Below, in pieces: positions 25,670 to 32,337 of a stretch of DNA of 46,460 bases. Source of the DNA: a virus. The stretch covers positions 1 through 46,460 of the IMG/VR virus record IMGVR_UViG_3300033388_000677; one strand, 5' to 3'. The translations under genes and the position numbers were made by a program. The notes under the pieces are model-generated. The model ran no database searches, was not told the origin of the DNA, and saw only the letters and a program-made list of their open reading frames with translations. The stretch's first letter is position 1, and each line of letters begins with the position of its first letter.

Positions 25670-28063
25670 TTATTCACCCCTTAAAGGATTTACAAGTTTT
25701 TCGGCTTCGGTTATATAATATTCGAAGTTAATATCGTCGCGGTTAGCGTCGTTAATATTGTTACACGGCGTTACTAAATAACCGGATTCAAAAACGGTAT
25801 TACGTATTTTATATTGCGAACGATTTTTCGTGTTGATACGTTCGTCGTGCGGCAACCCGGTCGCGTCTAATTGCACTCTATTTTTTATTACATCGGCTAG
25901 GTCTTTTAATTCAGCAATCACACCGTTATAAAACTCGTCTGTTAGCTTGTTTTTACGCGCCCATTGTCCGACAATCTTTTTACCGGCGGGTGGCGACACT
26001 TTCGTTAACGTTCCGGCGTCGAGTGCCGTACTAACATAGTACCGGGTAATTTTTTGTAACTCTGTTTTTTTACCGAATATATCCGATAGTATTAATTGAT
26101 CCGCTCGACCGACTTTAGTGCGTAACATAAAATCGTAAATATTTTTGTGGTTAATAATAAAATCGCGTATATCTTGACCATGAACGAGCGCCGCTTCCGC
26201 CGCCTTCGGTACGACTAATGCGCTATGATTTTGATGCCACAATCGTTCCGCCGTGTCGGGGTTTTCGATAACGCGTTCGTGCGCGTAGGCACCTTTACGT
26301 TTTAATTTACCGTCCGTGTACTCGCCGATATAATTATTAACATCTTTTATCCACATTCTACTATAAATAACGGATTCTAATTCTAAGCACGTATAATTTT
26401 CCCACCATTTACAAACGTTTTTCATATCTTCGATATGTTTACGCGGGCAACGGACCGTTAAACCATCGGTGTTGACTTGAATCATTGTTAAACCCGGTAT
26501 GTCGATTAAATATTGTACGAGCATACATAAAAGCAATTGTCCGTTAATCGTAATAGCCATAGTGTATTGCGGATCGTAAAGCGGGCTATATTCCGAATTA
26601 CTGTCGCCGAATGCACCGTTTCTGGCAAGTTTAATGCTACGGTTTAATGACGTACCTTTTTTGTATTGCCTACGTTCCTGTTTTAGATTTTCATTAACGA
26701 CGCAAAACGTATCGCTTAAATGTTCAGGGTATAAATTATTAGCGCCACCGACTTCGGGATAGTAACCGCCGACGTCCCAATCCCACACCTCGTAATAGTC
26801 GTCTGATTCCACGGTTGTCGATTCTATGGACCCGTGTATCCCGCCGGTGCCGAAGTCATATTCGAAACCGTTAACAATACAATTTAATCCGCCCACTTTT
26901 TCCCAACCACTGACAAATTTAAAACGGTGTATGTCGTTGCGGTTTACTAAATCGGTGCGGCATTTATTTAATAAAATACCTTTATTTAAAACGGCGTCTA
27001 AATTTTTAGTATCCGCTAAACTTGGTACGTCCGCAGGTGTTAAATTATACACTTTCATACGTTCGGGATTCATCGACATAGCCATTTCGGGCGTTACATG
27101 TATGTACTCGAAAACACCTTTCGTTTTTGTGATTACTTGTTCAGATAACCATTGTCTAACGCGTTCGAATTGCGGAACCTTAAAATTAATATACGGGAAT
27201 ATAATATCGCCTAGCGCAATACTTGCGCGCGGTGTTTGTCGTTTTGTTTTCTTATTATTAATATACGTGTAGCACGATCCGGGGTTTATCTTTTCAAGTT
27301 CGGCGATAAATAAATCAGTGCCTATTTTTTTATCATTGGTGTTTATGAAATTACACCCGTGTTTTTCGCTTAATTGTTCGCGAAATTCAATCATTTCTAA
27401 CGTTTCAATATAAAATAATTCAGTCGCATCTACGTCGTGCCCGTTATATTTTATTAGTAAGTCTTTTTGTTCATTGTTTAGAATCGTACCGGGTGGGAAC
27501 GGTAAATCCTCGACACTTTCCATACACATATTAAACTCAATCATTTTTAACGATGTACGTCGCGCTTGATTGTCGAAATGATGAATTTTATATAAATCCA
27601 CCTGTGGTATTAATATGTCGCGATCCCATATAACATTATCGAAACGGTTTTCCCACGACGTCGCGAATATTTGCTGATTTTTTGTATACATATCGGCGTA
27701 AGTAATTCCGTTTCGATAATACTGTATAAAAAAATGTAACATCGGGTAATCGTAACCGATGTTATTAAAACCGATCATACGGCATTTAGTACCGGCTAAC
27801 GCGTTTAAAAAATCATATAATTCAACGGCTTGATTTTTACGGTCCGACATTTCGAATAATACAACGGTCCCGGTCGATAAATGTTTCGCGTAAAATGTAA
27901 ATATATTCGGGTAACATTCTAAATCGTAGGACCAATCGAGCGGGTTAAACGGCACGAAGTCGGCAAACGCTTCCGATGATCCACACGACGGACATTTAAC
28001 CGCGTGTTGCTTATAGAATTTACCGCAACCGTTAACCGGGTCGCATTGTTTACGTCCTAACAT
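25670..28063 (-). CDS. Family B DNA polymerase with 3'-5' exonuclease
   Basis: 797 aa. Residues 1-30 hold a zinc-ribbon-like CDPVNGCG and CPSCG. Exonuclease motifs: YDLECYPN (Asp47, Glu49), GFNNIGYDYPML and YNGHDVDATE. Polymerase motifs: A in WDWDVGGYYPEVGG, B in KLARNGAFGDSNS and C in QVNTDGLTV. These identify a replicative family B enzyme with proofreading. It would extend primers made by the primase-polymerase at 37175. The frame stays open upstream of the ATG into a DUF4326-like segment. Confidence 0.92.
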   Translation of the reverse strand: MLGRKQCDPVNGCGKFYKQHAVKCPSCGSSEAFADFVPFNPLDWSYDLECYPNIFTFYAKHLSTGTVVLFEMSDRKNQAVELYDFLNALAGTKCRMIGFNNIGYDYPMLHFFIQYYRNGITYADMYTKNQQIFATSWENRFDNVIWDRDILIPQVDLYKIHHFDNQARRTSLKMIEFNMCMESVEDLPFPPGTILNNEQKDLLIKYNGHDVDATELFYIETLEMIEFREQLSEKHGCNFINTNDKKIGTDLFIAELEKINPGSCYTYINNKKTKRQTPRASIALGDIIFPYINFKVPQFERVRQWLSEQVITKTKGVFEYIHVTPEMAMSMNPERMKVYNLTPADVPSLADTKNLDAVLNKGILLNKCRTDLVNRNDIHRFKFVSGWEKVGGLNCIVNGFEYDFGTGGIHGSIESTTVESDDYYEVWDWDVGGYYPEVGGANNLYPEHLSDTFCVVNENLKQERRQYKKGTSLNRSIKLARNGAFGDSNSEYSPLYDPQYTMAITINGQLLLCMLVQYLIDIPGLTMIQVNTDGLTVRCPRKHIEDMKNVCKWWENYTCLELESVIYSRMWIKDVNNYIGEYTDGKLKRKGAYAHERVIENPDTAERLWHQNHSALVVPKAAEAALVHGQDIRDFIINHKNIYDFMLRTKVGRADQLILSDIFGKKTELQKITRYYVSTALDAGTLTKVSPPAGKKIVGQWARKNKLTDEFYNGVIAELKDLADVIKNRVQLDATGLPHDERINTKNRSQYKIRNTVFESGYLVTPCNNINDANRDDINFEYYITEAEKLVNPLRGE

Positions 28064-28065
28064 AT

Positions 28066-28274
28066 TTATAACACTCGTTTGTTTTTCGTTAGCTAATTTA
28101 TATAAAACATCACCGTGGCACGGGTTAGGTGAACACCAACAACCGAGAATTTTATTTTTTAATAACTTCGTCGCGGGTGCCGTCCCGACCTATTGTAAAC
28201 GGATTACCCCATTTACTAGGGCGACCGATATAAACATCGTGTTTATCTTTTTTACAATGAACGACATTACACAT
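28066..28274 (-). pseudogene. DUF4326-like gene, broken by frameshift and internal deletion
   Basis: From ATG 28274 (TAATG overlap with the upstream gene) the frame reads MCNVVHCKKDKHDVYIGRP, then SKWGNPFTIGRDGTRDEV, and stops at TAA 28152-28154. The second half of the same domain (ILGCWCSPNPCHGDVLYKLA) continues in another frame, which runs straight into the polymerase ATG. Both halves are clear DUF4326 signatures. The usual helix of roughly 10-20 residues between them is missing, and one A fewer in the A6 run at 28155-28160 would join the frames. It is either a decayed gene or a sequencing slip on top of a deletion. Confidence 0.7.
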
Positions 28275-28621
28275 TAACTATTATCTACCTTATCGCCTTC
28301 GTTGTTTTGATCGTGTGTGCGACCTTCGCCACCTCTATCGTGTATATTAACCACATTGGCCCGGTGAGATTCGCGGTAGTTTGTATCTTCGCGTTTTAAT
28401 TGTTTATCTGTACCCCAAATAAAAACGATAACCTGTAATGTTACAAATATACGACGGAAAAATTTAGCTTTACCCAAATTTAATATATAACCGTGCGGTG
28501 CTTTTACTGTTTTTGGTCCAGCACTTTTTACACGCGATTTAATTAACTCATCATTAAACGATAGAATTAAATCGCCTTTTAAATCTAAACATTGTTTACC
28601 ATCTTTTTTATAAAAATACAT
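28274..28621 (-). CDS. Hypothetical early protein, basic
   Basis: 115 aa, preceded by GGAGTG. The first 70 residues contain short strands (CLDLKGDLILSFND, KAPHGYILNLGKAKFF) and a hydrophobic strand (FVTLQVIVFIWG). The last 40 are polar and probably disordered. Its stop overlaps the next ATG by one base. It follows a minus-strand terminator. No family recognised. Confidence 0.68.
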   Translation of the reverse strand: MYFYKKDGKQCLDLKGDLILSFNDELIKSRVKSAGPKTVKAPHGYILNLGKAKFFRRIFVTLQVIVFIWGTDKQLKREDTNYRESHRANVVNIHDRGGEGRTHDQNNEGDKVDNS

Positions 28622-28634
28622 TGTTTACACTCCG

Positions 28635-28659
28635 AAAAAAAGTCACCCCGAAGGGCGAC
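28635..28659 (-). terminator. Rho-independent terminator, minus strand
   Basis: Read on the minus strand: GTCGCCC, loop TTCG, GGGTGAC (7 bp with one G-T pair), then seven T. It lies just after the ssDNA-binding-like gene and before the polymerase block, so it would favour high expression of the former. Confidence 0.88.
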
Positions 28660-28676
28660 CATTCCAATTGTGGTTA

Positions 28677-29615
28677 TTAAGGCGCTAACGGATAAGTCGC
28701 GATCATTACGTCGGTATGTCCCGACGCTTTTAATTGCGTTACCGTATACGCTACACCATTAACAATATGCGACGCCTCGACGACTACCGGTGCGGGTGCC
28801 GTATTGTTTAGATAATCCTGCGCCGGTGCCGGTGCGGTGTTACCCGGTCCCGATGGTGCAGGTGCAGTATTAACGGGTGCAGGTGCAGTATTAACGGGTG
28901 CAGGTGCAGTATTAACGGGTGCAGGTGCAGTATTAACGGGTGCAGATGCATTACTATTAGCCGGGGTCGTACTAGGCGCTAACGGTGTAGCACTTGCCCC
29001 CGGTGGTAACGTCGTAACTGGAGAACCACCAAATACCGCAGCACCATCGGGACCGCTTTGTATTTCTTCACCGTAGCCGATTAATTCAACCATTGAATAA
29101 TTCATATAAACGCCGGGTTTTTGTTCGTTGTCATTACTAACGACACTACCCGAAACGCGAACAAAGTAACCGCGTTTAATTGCAGTAGGATCGGTAATAA
29201 TAGCTTGACCTCCCGCCGTAAAACATTTAGGTGCAAACGATCCCGAAAAGAATATAACCCAATGACCGGGGTATCCGGTGCGGTCGCAAGGTTTATTACC
29301 TTTAGTGTTAGGGATAGCGCTATCGCCGTCGGTAATTTTAAAAGCAAATGTCGGTAATATACAATTATTCGCCGCGTCGAAATATTGCGGAAAACCGCGT
29401 TTAGCTTCGGCGTGTATTTTACCCCATAGTTCAGGATATCCGACGTCGTTTTTATCGAACGCCACACCGAAATTATAATTTTGCGTGGGTTGCCCTGCAT
29501 TGGGTCCGCTTTTAATTAATAAGGGGTTGCCGTTTTGATCCGTTGTGTTTGCTTTAAAACAATCACCGGAAACTAAACGGCCTACGGGTGTTAAAAAATC
29601 TACTCTTTCGCTCAT
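28677..29615 (-). CDS. ssDNA-binding-like protein (DUF2815 type) with Pro/Ala repeats
   Basis: 312 aa. Residues 1-185 look like the DUF2815/phage ssDNA-binding fold: FLTPVGRLVSGDCFKANTTD, YNFGVAFDKNDVGYPELW, then GYFVRVSGSVVSNDNEQKPG and GVYMNYSMVELIGYGEEI. Residues about 215-270 are a linker of APVNTAP repeats. The last 40 residues (VEASHIVNGVAYTVTQL, SGHTDVM) resemble a segment in the protein encoded at 31241-32050. It probably coats single strands during replication or recombination. Confidence 0.78.
   Translation of the reverse strand: MSERVDFLTPVGRLVSGDCFKANTTDQNGNPLLIKSGPNAGQPTQNYNFGVAFDKNDVGYPELWGKIHAEAKRGFPQYFDAANNCILPTFAFKITDGDSAIPNTKGNKPCDRTGYPGHWVIFFSGSFAPKCFTAGGQAIITDPTAIKRGYFVRVSGSVVSNDNEQKPGVYMNYSMVELIGYGEEIQSGPDGAAVFGGSPVTTLPPGASATPLAPSTTPANSNASAPVNTAPAPVNTAPAPVNTAPAPVNTAPAPSGPGNTAPAPAQDYLNNTAPAPVVVEASHIVNGVAYTVTQLKASGHTDVMIATYPLAP
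28855..28945 (-). repeat. 21-bp tandem repeat encoding PVNTAPA
   Basis: Four near-perfect units beginning at 28861, 28882, 28903 and 28924 on the plus strand (GGTGCAGTATTAACGGGTGC is the first 20 bases). They encode the heptapeptide linker of the ssDNA-binding-like protein. Copy number can change without loss of frame. Confidence 0.92.
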
Positions 29616-29642
29616 GATATTTAATCCTATATTGATGAAAAT

Positions 29643-30060
29643 TTATTTTGTGAAGTCCACATATTGCAACGCGTCACCCTTACGTTTGACCGCTTCTAAG
29701 CACACCGCTTCGGTTTGGTCTTTAACATATTGCAACGCGTCACCCTTACGTTTGACCGCTTCTAAGCACACCCGGTTTGGTCTTTAACATATCGCAACGC
29801 GTCACTATTACGTTTGACCGCTTCTAAGCACACCGCTTCGGTTTGGTCTTTAACATATTGCAACGCGTCACCCTTACGTTTGACCGCTTCTAAGCACACC
29901 GCTTCGGTTTGGTCTTTAACACGGTTTGGTCTTTAACATATCGCAACGCGTCACTATTACGTTTGACCGCTTCTAACGATTCTTTTTCCGTTGAAAAAGT
30001 AAAACCGAGCGCCCAATCTTTCGATTTACCTGATGTTTTGATTATTAATTCTAAATTCAT
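29643..30060 (-). pseudogene. DUF4116-like repeat protein broken by two repeat-linked indels
   Basis: ATG 30060 has an AGGA ribosome site. The first 28 residues (ELIIKTSGKSKDWALGFTF) are unique. Five copies of a 22-residue repeat (EAVCLEAVKRKGDALQYVKD plus QT) follow, similar to DUF4116 repeats. A 17-bp insertion between copies 1 and 2 and a 4-bp deletion between copies 3 and 4 throw the copies into all three frames, so the frame from the ATG stops after copy 1. Without the two indels the length is 405 bp, exactly 134 codons plus stop. It could be a decayed gene, a switchable one, or a repeat misassembly. Confidence 0.72.
29646..29970 (-). repeat. 66-bp tandem repeat array, five copies
   Basis: The anchor GCAACGCGTCA occurs at 29666, 29732, 29794, 29860 and 29943, giving intervals of 66, 62, 66 and 83. 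Two sub-types alternate: CCCTTA in copies at 29666, 29732 and 29860, and CTATTA at 29794 and 29943. The copies have no unique spacers, so this is not a CRISPR array. Confidence 0.93.
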
Positions 30061-30071
30061 AACGGTTATTC

Positions 30072-31241
30072 CTATATTGATGAAAATATTTTACGTGCTT
30101 TACTACCGTCGTCCGGTACTACCTTTAGTCCGGATCGTGGCTTCGTACTTACTTCGTCGATGATATCCGCAGGTACACCGAGTTTTTTAGCTTGCGTCGG
30201 TGTGATTACTTCTATCGGTTTTTGTAAAACGTAACCGCGTTCGTTACCTAGTTCGATTATTTCCGATACAGGTTTCGACCATGCTAAACGACCGTAACCA
30301 ATTTCGACCATAAAGTTAGGAACATTAGTTCCTTTTCTAACTAACGACTTTACTTGTTCTTCGAAACCAGACTCTAAATATTCGAGTTGCTTTATAGCAC
30401 GTTTTATAATTGCAAGTTGAACGCCTAACGCTTCCGGGGATAATTCCATCGGTAACGTTTTCATTGCAACTTCATATAAATCGATACCCGCTTGTAATGC
30501 AGACGGACACGCGTGTCGTGCTTGGCAATAATGACAGTGCGTACCGCTACGGATAACCGAGTCGTCACTTAACGCAACGTGCGCGTTAGTGTGGAGTATA
30601 TTAAAATAACCGCGTAAATCGGACAGTTTAATAACCCACTCTCGGACAATTCCGTCGCGGTGATTTGCGCGAGGTTGAACGACGCGTAAATGTACCGTTA
30701 TGTTTTGTTCTTCGATACCGTCGATATTAAATTTTTCGATAATGCCTTGAGCGTAATTAATTAATTGCCAGTTTTCAAACGCTTCGACAACGCCGTAACC
30801 GAACTTATAATCCCACACGTATAAATGACCGATATGTCGTGCAAAAATAAATTGATCCGTTGTACCGAACGATAATTCGTGTATTGTGCTCGCTAATACG
30901 CGAACTTCGGTTCCGAAACATTCACCACCAAAAACGCCGGTACTACGCATAACGGTCGCCACATCGTCGGCATAAATTTTAGCACCTTCGAACATTTCTT
31001 CGGTGTAAATAACGCCGTTGCTTGCTTCCTCGCCGACAAATTCGTCCGCTTTTGTACTGTTAACGCCTCGCGACATATAGTTAATTAATTGGGCACCTAT
31101 TTCGTGCGACGCCTCGCCTTCGAGTGCTTCCTCGTTGTCTTCGGTTTCCGGGTACATTTGAGCCATTAATACCCAACCGGTGCAACCGTTGGGAGCGCCC
31201 CAAATCCCCGCCGACGAAGGCGGTAAAATGGAGTGCGTCAT
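30072..31241 (-). CDS. PD-(D/E)XK nuclease, DUF2800 / Cas4-like
   Basis: 389 aa. Motifs in order: GEASHEIGAQLI near residue 43, FGTTDQFIF with the metal-binding Asp, VWDYKFGYGVVE with the (D/E)xK pair, then a QLINYAQGI helix. A Cys cluster follows (CHYCQARHACPSA) that could hold an Fe-S cluster as in Cas4/AddB-like nucleases. It probably resects DNA ends for phage recombination together with the ssDNA-binding-like protein. It overlaps the upstream gene's stop by one base. Confidence 0.85.
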   Translation of the reverse strand: MTHSILPPSSAGIWGAPNGCTGWVLMAQMYPETEDNEEALEGEASHEIGAQLINYMSRGVNSTKADEFVGEEASNGVIYTEEMFEGAKIYADDVATVMRSTGVFGGECFGTEVRVLASTIHELSFGTTDQFIFARHIGHLYVWDYKFGYGVVEAFENWQLINYAQGIIEKFNIDGIEEQNITVHLRVVQPRANHRDGIVREWVIKLSDLRGYFNILHTNAHVALSDDSVIRSGTHCHYCQARHACPSALQAGIDLYEVAMKTLPMELSPEALGVQLAIIKRAIKQLEYLESGFEEQVKSLVRKGTNVPNFMVEIGYGRLAWSKPVSEIIELGNERGYVLQKPIEVITPTQAKKLGVPADIIDEVSTKPRSGLKVVPDDGSKARKIFSSI

Positions 31242-32050
31242 TATCCGAACAACGCTTGTTTAACCGCTGGTACTAATTGCGGTTGTGCTGATAATAACGG
31301 TAACGATGTTAAACCGTGAGGCGCTAACGCTGCGGTTATGTCCGCCGGTGTAATTGTGCCCGCCGCTTGCGCCGGTGTAATTAACGCCATTAATTCGGGG
31401 AACGTAACGACCGTTGTTGTTGCGGTTTCAGGTACGACTTTTTGCAATGTGGTCAACGTTTCGTCGGTATGACCCGCCACGCGTAATTGCGTTTCGGTAT
31501 ACGTGACACCATCCCCTGCAATATAAGACGCTTCAATAACTTCGGTCGTTTCATGTGCCGGAGCGGGTGCCGTAGTTTGTGGAGGTGGCGCAGTAGCCGG
31601 ACCGGGTGCCGGTGCTTTATTTGCGTTGATATCGGTAACGTTAGTTGTCGTTGTTGCTTGACTTTCAACGTTACCGAAACCGGCGGCGGTTAATTCTGCG
31701 ATTACTGTATCGAATAAACCCGGTTGATTTTTTTCAAGATTTTTAATTACTGTCCATCGACCATCTTTAGCGGTTTGTTTCTTCGCTTCACCGTGGATAC
31801 GGGCATCGTGAGGGAAACCGGCTTTATCGAGTTCAGGCATCATTGTACCGCCTTCGGATACCGGGATCGTTGCTTCGATATGACTTGTATCGGCGTCGAG
31901 GTTATTTTCGCAATTATTGCAATCGGACGATTGCACGATCTGTACAGTCTTTTCGTTGCTTGTGTCGTTTGCAAGACCTGAAAGCATTAACGACGCGCGA
32001 TTTAGCGCGACGGCGTCGGTTGTTTCTACTGTTATACTAAGTTGTGACAT
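31241..32050 (-). CDS. Early protein with Pro/Ala linker, companion of the nuclease and SSB-like protein
   Basis: 269 aa, first gene of the leftward early operon, with AGGAAC before the ATG. Residues about 75-125 have a pattern common in phage recombination clusters (FPHDARIHGEAKKQTAKDGR, then WTVIKNLEKN). A Pro/Ala-rich linker follows. The segment VIEASYIAGDGVTYTETQL with AGHTDE matches the C-terminus of the ssDNA-binding-like protein. The C-terminal 60 residues are Ala/Leu/Pro-rich helices. It may be an accessory recombination protein; function is not established. Confidence 0.68.
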   Translation of the reverse strand: MSQLSITVETTDAVALNRASLMLSGLANDTSNEKTVQIVQSSDCNNCENNLDADTSHIEATIPVSEGGTMMPELDKAGFPHDARIHGEAKKQTAKDGRWTVIKNLEKNQPGLFDTVIAELTAAGFGNVESQATTTTNVTDINANKAPAPGPATAPPPQTTAPAPAHETTEVIEASYIAGDGVTYTETQLRVAGHTDETLTTLQKVVPETATTTVVTFPELMALITPAQAAGTITPADITAALAPHGLTSLPLLSAQPQLVPAVKQALFG

Positions 32051-32074
32051 GTCTAAAGTTCCTATGATTTGTTG

Positions 32075-32103
32075 TTGACATTAGCGACTTTAACCTATAT
32101 TGT
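32075..32103 (+). promoter_or_regulatory. Promoter for the rightward early operon
   Basis: Perfect TTGACA at 32075-32080, 17-base spacer, TATTGT at 32098-32103 (4 of 6). The first gene starts 46 bases downstream. It overlaps an opposed promoter on the other strand, so only one polymerase could bind at a time. Confidence 0.68.
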
Positions 32104-32115
32104 TTTGCGGGTCAA
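32087..32115 (-). promoter_or_regulatory. Promoter for the leftward early operon
   Basis: On the minus strand TTGACC (32115-32110), 17-base spacer, TAAAGT (32092-32087). It faces and overlaps the rightward promoter. The two -35 boxes lie within an inverted pair GTTGAC/GTCAAC (32074-32079 and 32111-32116), which could serve as an operator. Confidence 0.55.
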
Positions 32116-32148
32116 CACCAAATCATAAAAATAAACAAAGGGTTAAAA

Positions 32149-32337
32149 ATGCAAACAGCTACAAGTAACTATATTAACAATCATAAAAATAGCGCCGAAT
32201 TACTCGACATATATTTAATTAATGGTTTAAGAATGACCGGTCGCGTAGAAGAATTTGACGACGAAGGTATTATAATCGATACGGGTCAATTGATAATGCG
32301 TAGTTCTATCATGACTATTCAGGTACATAAAAAATAA
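32149..32337 (+). CDS. Hfq-like (Sm-fold) RNA-binding protein
   Basis: 62 aa with AAAGGG before the ATG. The Sm1-like block IYLINGLRMTGRVEEFDDEG and the Sm2-like strand LIMRSSIMTIQV line up with bacterial Hfq (IYLVNGIKLQGQ ... YKHAISTVVP). The YKH residues of the proximal RNA site are replaced by MRSS, and the first helix is shorter in features. If it forms a hexamer it may bind other RNAs or alter host Hfq. It overlaps the helicase start (TAATG). Confidence 0.78.
   Translation: MQTATSNYINNHKNSAELLDIYLINGLRMTGRVEEFDDEGIIIDTGQLIMRSSIMTIQVHKK

Noticed and set aside
26826-27272. 148-aa plus-strand frame within the polymerase gene
   Set aside because: It is complementary to conserved polymerase coding sequence and has no recognisable domain.
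28837-29076. Plus-strand Gly/Ala/Val/Leu repeat protein
   Set aside because: It is the reverse-strand image of the PVNTAPA-coding 21-bp repeats, and the minus-strand gene has flanking conserved domains.
29646-29970. CRISPR array
   Set aside because: The 66-bp units abut each other without unique spacers and encode a regular protein repeat on the minus strand.
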